A stretch of DNA of 64,000 nucleotides from contig NW_017385989.1 in the NCBI RefSeq assembly GCF_000237925.1, forward strand, positions 434,001 through 498,000, in the 5' to 3' direction. The notes under the pieces are model-generated. The model saw nothing but the letters and a program-made list of their open reading frames with translations, did not search any database and had not been told where the DNA came from. The position numbers were made by a program, and so were the translations under genes. This DNA comes from Schistosoma mansoni. Taxonomy: Eukaryota > Platyhelminthes > Trematoda > Strigeidida > Schistosomatidae. Positions 53,510-64,000 of this stretch are shown here, piece by piece (the first letter of the stretch is position 1; each line of letters opens with the position of its first letter).

Positions 53510-54890
53510 ATTCGTCAGGTTCTAGAACACAGGCATGCTTGTCGGCGTCCAACAGTCATAGCTTTCCTTGACTTAAAGGCAGAATTCGATTCTTTAGACC
53601 AAGAGGTACTACGGTAGTATCTATGGCAGAAAAGAGTACCTCTGAAGTACATAGACCTTATGAAGGCTTTTTGCTCGAAAACTACCAGTCGAGTGAGAGC
53701 TTATGACCAAATGTCATCTGATTTTACAACCTCAAGTGGTGTCCGACAAGACTGTCCACTATCCACATTTTTGCTTCACTTCATCATAGACCTACTACTA
53801 AAAATAACACTCTCCTCGACTGAATTTTCAAGGTCCACTTATCTTCTTAGAATACGTAGATGACATAGTCCTGTTTCGTGAAGACGCTTATAAAATGCAG
53901 AGTCTTTTGTTAGAACTGAGCAATAACGCCAGTGTTTGGAATGAGTTTCTCCCCATCTAAATTCAAGTTACTGCTTCAGGACTGACCTGCTTCAACATCT
54001 GAACTAAGGATAGGAAGTGAAGTAGTTGAACACATCGACAACTTCACTTATCTTGGAAGTGTGTTCAGCCCTAATGGGTTGGTGTCTGACGAAATCTCAG
54101 CACGTATTCAAAATGGTCGTTTGGCTTTTGCCAACTTACGTCACCTATGGCGAAGATGAGATATCCGTCTACCAATAAAAGGACGAGTATACTGCACAGC
54201 AGTTTGCTCTGTTCTACTTTACGGTTGCGAAACGTGGCCATTAAGAGTAGAAGATACTCGTAAGTTACTAGTATTTGATGACAGATGTATTAGAAATAAT
54301 GCCAGCATCTGCTGAGATCACTGGATATGTAGTAGTGAGGTTGGATGCAGGGTATTAGGGAATGATGGTAAATCAGTTGATGAGGTTGTAAATCTACACC
54401 GACTGAGATGGTTGTGCCTCGTGTTGTTACATATACGTGAACATCGATTACCACGACGCGCAATACTGACTAGTGTTGGGGATGGTTGGAAGTTAAGGAC
54501 GTCCATACCAAACGTGGCATCAGTCCTTGAGGTCATTAACTTCTAGTCTGAGCCATGTTGGTAAATGCTGATTACTTGGTTGGGGTCCGCGTGACTATCA
54601 TAACCAATGGTTGGAGATTGTGTGACATGGCTCAGAATGGATCACAATAGTGTAAGTGTATACACTCTTTATCTTCCCATAAACCTTGAGATTAAAATTG
54701 CTTCATATCTTCCTTTCTTCCTGTACGATATCCTTATATACAACCTTTCTTTTATATATTACCACCACTAAATTAACTATTTCTATGAATCCGGTGTTCA
54801 TCTCGTTGTGCTAATGAGGTATGACAGCTTGGACCGATGCATATATGTGCTTGGTCTTACGTTGTATCTGACTGACTGACTATATCCCGA
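53510..54890 (+). pseudogene. SR2-like RTE RT and 3' end, copy 1 of an inverted pair
   Basis: RT from the FLDLKAEFDSLDQ block through MKAFCSKTTSRVRAYDQMSS, GVRQDCPLSTFLLHFIIDLL and a YVDDIVLF-type active site in another frame. The C-terminal domain follows (LYGCETWPLRVEDTRKLLVF), then 3' UTR and ctgactgactgac tail. Stops and shifts throughout. Bases 53588-54694 are identical to the reverse complement of 62585-63691. Confidence 0.75.
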
Positions 54891-55400
54891 CGAGAATAAT
54901 GAATGGTAACTGTTGGGATCTATTTATGAACTAATACTACACATATATTTTTACTGTATAATCGTTAAGTAACTGGATTTTTTATATTCATAGTCCTCTT
55001 ATCATAAACTTTATTTTGACCTGCAGACTATTATTATACGATTTACTATTCCGAAGTTATGCCCAGTTTATTAATTGCGGTCTCCCGCAATCACAGTCAA
55101 CTTTTAGCTTGATCTCGTACGAATATTATTTCCTATTTTATAGTGTGACATGGTCTATCTGGCTTGTTTATAAACCAGGTATGCTTGAAATAAATGATTC
55201 GCGTAGTGGAAGCTGGTATTGGTATTGTGGACTCAACTGGCAGAGAAAGGATGGAAAAGGACCAATAAGGACGCTAGGTTGCTCATACCGGTCGATACAT
55301 CATTGGTTTGGCGCAGCGTCAAAATTATATAAGTCGTATTCCTATTGGCGAATAAGCCACGTGGTATTTAGCCGGCTAAAAGACAAAACAATTATTACTT
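54888..55400 (+). repeat. LTR-like repeat, second subtype
   Basis: Shares aatgaatggtaact, tttataaaccaggtatgc and aaataaatgattc. It directly follows the RTE tail, and its first bases are lost. Confidence 0.5.
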
Positions 55401-57775
55401 ATGCTACTCTGGGATCTCGCTCTGCTGGTGGCTTGACAACTTCGGCTAACGCATACATATTCCAGGTTCTACGTTGTACATGACTAACTCACTTCGGTCA
55501 GTCACGTAGTATTCGTAGCTTTCATACAAGAAGTATGGGTCAGAGATAAGTACTTAGATTCCGAGATTATTCACTGTGTTACTACTGGAACCAAGTTTGC
55601 CTGTCCGGAGTTACTTTGGGAGTTTCGTTTAGAAGTGGTCACTTAGGTATACATATCTTAACAGTGTCACTTTGTTCCGTACTCGAACTTATTGCATAAC
55701 GACATGGGTTAACAAAAATATTTTGGTATTGAGATGATTTCCACCAAAGTGATCACCATTTACAAAACCAACCATGGGGACCAGTAAACAAATATTCTTA
55801 CTGTACACAGAAAACGTTTCAAAGATATAAGCCAAGTTATTAAGATCCTTAGAAATAGATGTGTCCCAAAAATTCACCAAAATATTATGCAAAATCAGAG
55901 GGTGATAACAGATATCATCTTAGAATATAAACTGCAGAAATTGCTAGGAATATTACATCGGGAAAAAAGATCACCTGCTCCATCTTCATAGGTACCAGAT
56001 GACTTTCAAACAACACGACGTCTTCGATTTTTAAAAAAAAATGTAGACAACTATGGATATATGGATGCAACTGAGGAAGAGTTAGAATATATTAAACAGA
56101 GACAATGCATAGAGAACCAGTTCACTAGTATTATGATATTCAAAAATCAATAGGCACGTTGAAATAGACCCAATAGCCAATAGAATGAATGACAGAGTCA
56201 CCATCAAGAAAGAGAATAATCAGAGTAAATGTGCAGATAATAATAAGTTATCAATGGACAATAACCAGTTATAGCAACCTGTCAGCTATTAGTAAATATG
56301 TTTTAATAGTACCTTTCTTTTTCGGCTTTTGTTGATACTGTTGACTCAAATATAATTAAAACCTCACAATAAAACCATTTAGCTTAGGGAATGTAGAACT
56401 TTCAAAATAGTTTATTTTGAACAATAAAAACATGACTGAGTAAATGCCATTACCATTATTGAATTTGATCATTTCAAGTAAGTTGACTATATTGATTCAT
56501 ACGACCGGTATTTTGTTGGATAGCTGCTTAAAGAAACTTTTACCTCATTTCACTATCACTGTCCGATTTGGACTTTTAAAAAATTTATAGGCGAGAAATG
56601 AAATGATTGTTCAAAATCACCCACCTGAGCTACAAATCTTCCCCACCATCTCAAATTCATACTGTTGTTTTGATACTTGTATTAAATTATTAGGATTATT
56701 TACTATTGACATCATCTGATAATGTCTTTAATTTACAAATGTAAAACTTGTTAAGAAACCTAACGTAAAGAAATATGTCTACTAACTTAGGTCTTTCTGA
56801 ATTTTGTGAAAATGACTCTCAAGGCAAAATTGAAACTTCGGTGGTTACAACGATCACTTTGTATAGCGCTATTAGATACTATTAAAACGAATTTAATTTA
56901 TCTCTCATCGTCATTAACTTGAAATGAAATATCTTAGGCTGGGCAATGAGAGTTAAAACTCCACAGGGAGCATCAGTTCCATCAAGATTTCAGGTGCCTT
57001 TTGATACCGAATGTCAATTGGCACAAAACCTAGACCTACAGTTTTCTGTCGACTACTTCCAACCTAACGTCAAACGTATCGTCCATTCAGAACGTGAAAT
57101 TGGCTCCCGAAATCACATATTCCACATTTTTACAATTGCTTAATTTTAAACACATGTTGTTTTGACAAACTAATTCATATTATTCCTCTATCACTCAAAT
57201 TCCGGTAATCTTGTGACTTATCTATCTGAATCATGAGAATTTTCATCAGTAGAGAACTTCAAATGCTCTATGCGCAAAACAATGCATTATTCAAACTGTA
57301 AGGTTACGAAAATAACTAGTTTCATTAATGAAAGTCAGTTATAGTCAGCGTAGAGTTTGGCACATGCATGGATCGCTTAGCGTTGCCATTATATAACTCG
57401 AGTGTTGTTAAAGTCGCTTGCGGGTTCCCGCACCATGGAACGGTAACTCTTTAGGTATATGGAAAATAAATTGGGTTGGTATTGGCCTTAATGATTTGAA
57501 GCGGGGGTGATAGTAGAGCCGAGAAGATAACTGCTTGTGGTTGATCGCAGATAGCCTTTTATGAATTGTTCTTGGTATTTTAGCGCCGTACTTTAAATTC
57601 CTTATCTGCTGAAACAGAAACTCATGGTCAAAGGTGTTTTTATTTTTACGGATGACCTTTTATAACCCTATTCTTCCGTTGTCAAGAGGTAATGTCACAG
57701 AAAATGCTGATTTTCTCAGGGAGATAACTTACTGTGTTCAAACCCAATTACGTTCAATCGTACGACTAAGATCTC
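55401..57775. other. No gene recognised
   Basis: Mostly AT-rich. One 65-codon plus-strand frame (56946-57143) with LDLQFSVDYFQPNVKRIVHS looks somewhat protein-like and follows a cag, but no family or splice partner was found. Confidence 0.4.
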
Positions 57776-57779
57776 AGAC

Positions 57780-58060
57780 CTTAATTTGTTACTTCTAGTC
57801 CAACAACTCTCTAACCGACCTGCCTGCGATAGTTAGACGTTTTTTTGTTGGACTTTTGTTCTCTGAGCTGGATGGTTTGGTCGTGGAGCTTTCATCTTCC
57901 TTCTGACCGACATCATCAGCACAAACTCCGGGTAGAAGTGAAGTGTTTGAATTTTTCCGCATGTGATTCACAGATTGTCCTGTGCACCTCGATCGCCTAC
58001 CTGAGCTACAAATCTTCTCCACCATAGTTAAGCCTAAAGAGACAAGTGTTCCAGTCACTT
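57780..58060. repeat. Dispersed repeat (ttcgggtagaagtgaagtg family), copy 1
   Basis: Shares tagaagtgaagtgtttgaat, catcatcagcacaaact and agctacaaatcttctccacc with 60870-61065 and 61266-61375; a stub is at 56615-56655. A 100-codon minus-strand frame (57795-58097) runs through it but is not conserved as a frame in the other copies. Confidence 0.55.
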
Positions 58061-58099
58061 TAATGTTAGAATCATCAAAACTCTCAAACTTAGTCAACA

Positions 58100-58985
58100 G
58101 TCAAAGTAACACCTGTGGTTGACCGATTGGGCTACTATATTGGTAGTATCTTCCTGAAAAACTACAATGGAGATCGCTGTTTAGTAACTGTGTTAATCAA
58201 TTACTTATTTTTGCAGCAAACAGGGTCGGTCACTGAGATTCGCCCAACCAATTTTAAGTGTCGACCAAACGTCAGTCACATCGTCTATTTCTACAGAACC
58301 GGCATATCATTTTAGCTGTCCAGAAGTTCTGAAGTGTCGACTGATGCCGAGACAAACTGTGATATCATAAACACTAATTTTCTTAAAATGTGTACGTTTT
58401 AAATATTTTTATTGTTTTGTTTCGTTGTTACTCCGTCAAGTCTCAGGATATTTAAGTGACCTTAACTAACAAGTGTTATTACGAGCTTCTGTTTAGGGTA
58501 AGGATGACAGAACTAGAAAAAAAGATGGGTGAAATTCTAGTTCCATTGGTGGAATAAATAGACACGTTTCACTCATAAATTGTGACCTAATTATCACTAT
58601 TACTTAGGTCACAATCTCTTTTTGATTCCAAAAATTTTAATCTGGCATAAGCTGATAAACAGAACAGTGATTCTAGCAGGTACTTAGGGGTGAATAACCA
58701 AGAAAAACCTTAATTTTGAACAATGTCTAGACCTTTGTGATGCAGAAAGATGACGAGCACTATAGTGGCATGCAAGTAATTATCACTAATTATAAATTTG
58801 GAAACTGTCGAATACTGTAAGTGGGGTAGAATTATAAACCGGAAGAACGATTGATTGTTATCATTTAACTATCTATAAACGTAATCATTTATTAATGTTT
58901 TCTAAAACTGATTAAAAGCCAATAGAATATTATTTTGGGTCTTACAACTTTTTCGAAAGTGAGGATCATTTATTACATCACTTAT
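58100..58985. other. No gene seen
   Basis: AT-rich sequence with no repeat or exon recognised. Confidence 0.5.
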
Positions 58986-58987
58986 CA

Positions 58988-59125
58988 ATACTTGAAAACT
59001 CCGCCTGTAGCTCTTCCGGGGGCTACTGCTGGTCCCAAGCCCGGGTAAAGGAGGAAGGTTGGGCATGGGGTTAGCAACCCCATCCCGTAGAAAACCAACT
59101 CGCTAAAAAACGCTAGCCAGAAAAA
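58988..59125. repeat. 130-base GC-rich dispersed repeat, second copy
   Basis: Partner of 28500-28625, with cctgtagctcttccggggg and aaggaggaaggttgggc. The unit ends at ttttttagcgagtt-like sequence in both. Confidence 0.6.
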
Positions 59126-59209
59126 AATTAAGTATCAATACTTGAAATTATTTAACAATTTCATAAATGATCATAATTAATACTGTCGCTCGTCAAAATA
59201 TGAAAGATC

Positions 59210-59570
59210 AGAATGGGTTTTGTGGAGATTTCAGTATTTTCATAGTTGAAATCATGAGTCAATTGAAGCTAGATCACCAGGAAAAATCTGAAAGCACTGG
59301 ACGGCCGTTTCGTCCTATTATGGGACTCTTCAGCAGTGCGCATCCTCGATCTCATTCGCGAGATTCGAACCTAGGACCTACCAGTCTCGCGCCAGAGCAC
59401 TTAACCGATAGACCACTGAGCCGGCCGGTGTTAATGTCTAACTTCAACTAATCCACGATGTTTGAGCAACCGTTCACCAATTGTCTTCAGTGAGTTGATA
59501 TCTCTACAACAGACGTGGTTGAACTCCACTGGTCACTGCTTCCCACTAGAACTCAAGGATTCGAATCTCG
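59210..59570 (-). mobile_element. Hammerhead SINE (type B), full length
   Basis: Minus strand: leader, tRNA-like head (ggctcagtggtctatcggtt, ggttcgaatctcg), ribozyme and 3' end with ctgaaatctccacaaaaccc. Confidence 0.8.
59294..59339 (-). ncRNA. Hammerhead ribozyme, type B, perfect core
   Basis: GCACTG/CAGTGC stem I, CTGAAGA, stem II gtcc/ggac, GAAA, acggccgt stem III, GTC. Base 7 is A, which the core allows. Confidence 0.82.
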
Positions 59571-59692
59571 CGTGTGCGGGATCGTGGATGTGAACTGCTG
59601 AGGAGTCCCATAATAGGACGAAACGGCCGTCCAGTGCTTCCAGGTTTTCCATGGTGGTCTAGCTTCAATTGACTCATGATTTCAACTATGAA
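59563..59692 (+). mobile_element. Hammerhead SINE (type B), 5'-truncated; ribozyme 59592-59637
   Basis: Starts at box B (gattcgaatctcg). CTGAGGA is at 59598-59604, with GAAA, acggccgt and GTC intact; stem I is gaactg against cagtgc, partly paired. It lies head to head with the previous copy. Confidence 0.75.
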
Positions 59693-59978
59693 AGTTTGAT
59701 CACTTTTATCAAAATAATAGGAAAGTTATGCTGCGTATTTTTTCGCTATATATGAGTAATTTTTACGTCAAATGTGATCCAATTACTACGTAGTACTGAA
59801 TAAACATACTTTTCAAGTGGTAACGTCTGTAAGAACCAGAACATTTTTGTATTAAATATAGGAGTGATAATATTAAATGTCTTTAATCAGGTTCAACGAT
59901 AGTTATCCAATTATTTGGCAAACCAAGTGTTTAATGTACTAGTCATATGGTTTATTTTAATAATATAGTTTATTACAG

Positions 59979-60081
59979 AACTAAGCTTGTTTGATTTTGA
60001 TAAAAATGTTAACAGACATTTAGAAATAAGCTTTCAATATATCTTTTCGTGGATGGATTCAATGTTATTAAGATACCACAG
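59979..60081 (+). other. Candidate isolated exon, unknown protein
   Basis: A 103-base segment follows a good acceptor (tttattacag) and ends before gtattg. It reads without stops as 33 residues (LFDFDKNVNRHLEIS, then FQYIFSWMDS and MLLRYH). The composition looks protein-like and the segment is not repeated elsewhere in the window. No neighbouring exon of the same gene was found, so this is weak evidence for an exon of a larger host gene. Confidence 0.25.
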
Positions 60082-60447
60082 GTATTGTAGTTTGATAAGC
60101 ACTTTACCAGTAACACCTTCTATAATTGAATCGTACCCACGCAATGAAATCAAAAGTCAGAAGCAAGGAGGTTGGAAGATATATTTAATGGGTTATCAAT
60201 ATATCGAGGAGTGACTGATCTAATCTAGCTAGTGATCGCAAGAGACGTTGCGCACGCCGCTCCAAACCGTGATCTGGTGAGGATACATTACTGAGCGCCT
60301 TCAGCTAAATGAGTCTATTGAAACTAGTGTGGTCAGCATCCAATGTCGAACACTTACAGAGCTATTGATTTTGGCGATTTATCTACAGCTACAGTTACAT
60401 GGTTAAGAATGAACGGCGGGAATTTGTGGGTCTAAATTTTCTCAGTT

Positions 60448-60627
60448 GATACGCGTCATCCAGGTATCTCTGCTAGAGATAAGTTTGAAGTCAACCAGCA
60501 CCAACAAGGGCAAAGCTTCGGTTCGTGGTTTCTTGCCAATGAACTTGAAACATCTAATGCCTCAAATGAAGTTCACTGTGATATCGAGTTACTTTGTTTA
60601 CAAGTCACACCGGAAGCTGATCAATAG
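60448..60627 (+). pseudogene. Possible retrotransposon gag-like remnant
   Basis: A 59-codon open frame reads ARDKFEVNQHQQGQSFGSWF, then LANELETSN and LLCLQV, ending in TAG. The R-x-x-F...Q-x-x-G-x-S-F pattern resembles the middle of Ty3/gypsy-type gag proteins, but there is no zinc knuckle, protease or RT nearby. An unknown host exon is an alternative. Confidence 0.2.
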
Positions 60628-60869
60628 AATTTTATGATTATCAAGGGGCGGGAAAGGTATGATGTTGGTTACTATTAGCTGGTCAGACTAATCTGTAAAT
60701 TAATTGAAGACTGGTATTCTTGAGACTTTAGAAAATCACAATAGAATTAAGGACATGATAGATAAATAGACGAATAAAATTGTTTTTGCTTAGGTTTCGA
60801 TAAATCAATCATCATGATTTGCAAGTTAATCATAACAGCAATATAAATCATACAACTAGGAATATTATT

Positions 60870-61375
60870 GAGATGGTGGAGAAGATTTGTAGCTCAGGTG
60901 GGTGACTTGATATGGGTTTGTTCTCTGAGATGGATGGTTGAGTCGTGGAGATTTCATCGTCCTTCTGAACGACATCATCAGCACAAACTTCGGGTAGAAG
61001 TGAAGTGTTTGAATTTCTCCTACATGGGATATCACAGCTTGTCCTCTGTGCACCTCGAGAGAAGANNNNNNNNNNNNNNNNNNNNNNNNNNNNNNNNNNN
61101 NNNNNNNNNNNNNNNNNNNNNNNNNNNNNNNNNNNNNNNNNNNNNNNNNNNNNNNNNNNNNNNNNNNNNNNNNNNNNNNNNNNNNNNNNNNNNNNNNNNN
61201 NNNNNNNNNNNNNNNNNNNNNNNNNNNNNNNNNNNNNNNNNNNNNNNNNNNNNNNNNNNNNNNNNCAATCAACATCGAGGTGCACAGGACAAGCTGTGAA
61301 TCACATGTGGAGAAATTCAAACACTTCACTTCTACCCGAAGTTTGTGCTGATGATGTCGTTCAGAAGGACGATGA
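60870..61375. repeat. Foldback copies of the same dispersed repeat around a gap
   Basis: 60870-61065 and 61266-61375 are inverted relative to each other, with 200 N between (61066-61265). A palindrome of this kind often breaks assemblies. Confidence 0.65.
61066..61265. other. Assembly gap (200 N)
   Basis: Exactly 200 N, inside a foldback repeat. Confidence 0.95.
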
Positions 61376-61769
61376 AAGGAATATTATTGATTAAATACAA
61401 GTTAATTTAGGTGTTAAAAATCATTCAATAAGGTCATTTACGAAGACTCCAGGGACTTCTTAATTACAAGTCCACCGTAGTAACAAGGCGCAAAATTAGA
61501 GGATAAACTAGTTTTCAATACGATTAAGACAGTCGACACTTAATGCGGATGAAATCCCCAAGTTTGAGGAAGAATAAAGCTGACATTCGAATCCAAAGGA
61601 AGAGTAGAGCTATTTACTCGGACTTTTGTAGTTTCAATTTTACATAAAATATACGCTTTAATCGCACTATAAACGTTTGGTGAAATACGTTTATCTATTA
61701 TGATTGCTTAAATCATATCCTCCGTCGAATTACTGTTGACTATGTAGAACAAATAAACACTTTGTAAGC

Positions 61770-62006
61770 AAATATGGATAGTGGCTAGCAGTAGAATCCA
61801 GGACGCGCGTTTCGTCCTATTTGGGACTCGTCAGCTGGATGTATCTGCATCTCAGAGACTGACCAGTTGCAGTCCTAACACATCGATGGGAAGATTATAA
61901 CAAACAATACTAAATTAAATTAAACTTCACCCCATCGCACAAGCAAGTGGCTATCAGGACTCAGTGGCCGAGTGGGTAACGTGATGGCCTTTGAAGCGAA
62001 AGGTAT
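61770..62006 (-). mobile_element. Smalpha-like unit (type A); ribozyme 61785-61842
   Basis: Minus strand: box A-like head near 61975, a central segment shared with 12706-12830, then CTGACGA (61834-61828), stem II, GAAA, acgcgcgt and GTC. All core residues are intact. Confidence 0.78.
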
Positions 62007-62027
62007 ATATCTATATATATATATGTA

Positions 62028-62152
62028 TACTTTCATAGTTGAAATCATGAGTCAATTGAAGCTAGATCACCATGGAAAACCTGGAAACACTTGAAGGCCG
62101 TTTCGTCCTATTATGGGACTCCTCAGCAGTTCGCATCCACGATCCTAGTCAA
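62028..62152 (-). mobile_element. Hammerhead SINE (type B), inverted 3' part; ribozyme 62086-62132
   Basis: CTGAGGA, stem II, GAAA and acggcctt are present; the cleavage region is CTTCAAG, altered from GTCCAG. It abuts an (AT)n stretch and a type A unit. Confidence 0.65.
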
Positions 62153-62404
62153 AGTGAGTGGTTACAAAGTAGAGTTTAGATGTACTTTATGACATTTGTA
62201 TTTAAGACTTTTTCTAGCTGCTACTTTAGATAATTTAAGTTAAATAAACAAGTAAATAGTAGAATCACTTTCTTATGACCACAATATACTTAAGATGTTG
62301 ATCAATGGTGACGATCACCCACTATTTACAAGTGGATGGTTACTGAGTAATTACTGAAATCCAAACCAACCAAGACATCGGTTCATGAAGCCATTGACTG
62401 TCCA

Positions 62405-63720
62405 GTCAGTCAGTTACAACGTAGGACCAGGCATATATATACATCGGTCAAAGTTGTCACACCTCATGAGCCCAACAAATTCATAGTAGTTACTTCAACA
62501 GTAGTAACATATAAAAGAAAGATTGGCTATAAAGATATAATACAAGGAGAATTAGTTTGTAGAAAGAAAGATATAATGTAATTGTAATCTCAAGGTTTAT
62601 GGGAAGATAAAGAGTGTATACACTTACACTATTGTGATCCATTCTGAGCCATGTCACACAATCTCCAACCATTGGTTATGATAGTCACGCGGACCCCAAC
62701 CAAGTAATCAGCATTTACCAACATGGCTCAGACTAGAAGTTAATGACCTCAAGGACTGATGCCACGTTTGGTATGGACGTCCTTAACTTCCAACCATCCC
62801 CAACACTAGTCAGTATTGCGCGTCGTGGTAATCGATGTTCACGTATATGTAACAACACGAGGCACAACCATCTCAGTCGGTGTAGATTTACAACCTCATC
62901 AACTGATTTACCATCATTCCCTAATACCCTGCATCCAACCTCACTACTACATATCCAGTGATCTCAGCAGATGCTGGCATTATTTCTAATACATCTGTCA
63001 TCAAATACTAGTAACTTACGAGTATCTTCTACTCTTAATGGCCACGTTTCGCAACCGTAAAGTAGAACAGAGCAAACTGCTGTGCAGTATACTCGTCCTT
63101 TTATTGGTAGACGGATATCTCATCTTCGCCATAGGTGACGTAAGTTGGCAAAAGCCAAACGACCATTTTGAATACGTGCTGAGATTTCGTCAGACACCAA
63201 CCCATTAGGGCTGAACACACTTCCAAGATAAGTGAAGTTGTCGATGTGTTCAACTACTTCACTTCCTATCCTTAGTTCAGATGTTGAAGCAGGTCAGTCC
63301 TGAAGCAGTAACTTGAATTTAGATGGGGAGAAACTCATTCCAAACACTGGCGTTATTGCTCAGTTCTAACAAAAGACTCTGCATTTTATAAGCGTCTTCA
63401 CGAAACAGGACTATGTCATCTACGTATTCTAAGAAGATAAGTGGACCTTGAAAATTCAGTCGAGGAGAGTGTTATTTTTAGTAGTAGGTCTATGATGAAG
63501 TGAAGCAAAAATGTGGATAGTGGACAGTCTTGTCGGACACCACTTGAGGTTGTAAAATCAGATGACATTTGGTCATAAGCTCTCACTCGACTGGTAGTTT
63601 TCGAGCAAAAAGCCTTCATAAGGTCTATGTACTTCAGAGGTACTCTTTTCTGCCATAGATACTACCGTAGTACCTCTTGGTCTAAAGAATCAAATGCTGC
63701 TTTTAAGTCAAGAAAAACAG
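62405..63720 (-). pseudogene. SR2-like RTE RT and 3' end, copy 2 of an inverted pair
   Basis: Same ORF content and same lesions as the copy at 53510-54890, inverted. The 3' UTR (62405-62584) clearly differs from copy 1, while the coding part is identical. The tail is cagtcagtcag on this strand. Confidence 0.75.
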
Positions 63721-63769
63721 AAGTATCAGAAATTATTAGGCATACATATTACCCAAAGTTCCTAAATAT

Positions 63770-64000
63770 TCGTTAGGATAATCGCCCAACCGCTAACCAT
63801 GACACAGACCAACAGTCAATCACTTCATGAACTCATGCCACGTTTTCGTTTGGTCGCCTGCAACTTTCCTTCGTGCTACTCCTGAACTAGCAAGCATTGT
63901 TCGTCGTGGTTGGCAATAGTTAGGCATACGAAACACCTGCCCTAACCGCCTCAGTCGATCTGCCACTTATGCCTAAACTGAACACTGCTCACTCGTTCGC
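63770..64000 (-). pseudogene. Another SR2-like RTE C-terminal fragment, cut by the window end
   Basis: The minus strand gives RLRRLGQVFRMPNYCQPRRT, then LASSGVARRK and TKTWHEFMK, aligning with RLRWLGHVLRM...QTKTW of the SR2-like C-terminal domain. It continues beyond the window. Confidence 0.55.

Noticed and set aside
57795-58097. 100-codon minus-strand open frame as a host protein
   Set aside because: It lies in a dispersed repeat whose other copies (60870, 61266) break the frame.
1-64000. CRISPR arrays, operons, ribosome binding sites, rRNA
   Set aside because: None seen; the sequence is eukaryotic with introns and retroelements, and the short tandem tracts are microsatellites.

Overview
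The window looks like nuclear DNA of a trematode flatworm, most likely Schistosoma or a close relative. It is AT-rich and dominated by retroelements (RTE/SR2-like and CR1-like non-LTR elements, Penelope-like elements, solo LTR-like copies). It carries many copies of the tRNA-related, hammerhead-ribozyme-bearing repeats (Smalpha type) known from schistosomes, and some of its introns are only 35-42 bases long. The species is not decidable from the sequence alone. Three runs of exactly 200 N mark scaffold gaps, and several duplications next to them look like assembly problems.

The most valuable gene is a host gene split into four small exons on the minus strand (39090 down to 28963). Spliced, it gives 101 residues of the SelW/MIEN1 (Rdx) thioredoxin-like family, with an in-frame TGA in the CxxU redox motif, a C-terminal CaaX-like box (CNLL), and a plausible SECIS hairpin 35 bases after the stop codon. 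Its introns hold a Penelope fragment, a long open RTE ORF, an RTE 3' end and other repeats.

Layout. 1-5.5 kb: hammerhead SINEs, a 0.5-kb retroposon and a minus-strand RTE fragment. 6.1-8.9 kb: a decayed SR2-like RTE. 9-17 kb: LTR-like repeats, hammerhead SINEs, an SR2-like 5' end and a second 0.5-kb retroposon. 18.4-28.3 kb: a large inverted structure with a CR1 5' half (PHD-type ORF1 plus endonuclease), a MULE/SWIM transposase, a Penelope endonuclease fragment, a CR1 RT tail, two gaps and an inverted copy of the CR1 5' region. 28.9-39.1 kb: the selenoprotein gene. 39.7-43.3 kb: very old CR1 debris and an LTR-like repeat. 43.3-47.5 kb: a three-level nest, with a CR1-like element (-) split by a Penelope element (+), itself split by an RTE (+), each inner insertion bounded by matching target duplications. 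47.9-52.1 kb: a near-complete CACTA-like DNA transposon with a Tnp2-type transposase and a spliced DUF4806-like accessory gene. 52.4-55.4 kb: CR1 and RTE pieces and an LTR-like repeat. 55.4-64 kb: mostly unassigned sequence, hammerhead SINEs, a foldback repeat at a gap, and an inverted RTE copy identical over 1107 bases to the one at 53.6 kb.

Apart from the selenoprotein gene and two weak orphan exon candidates, all recognisable coding capacity belongs to mobile elements, mostly broken.
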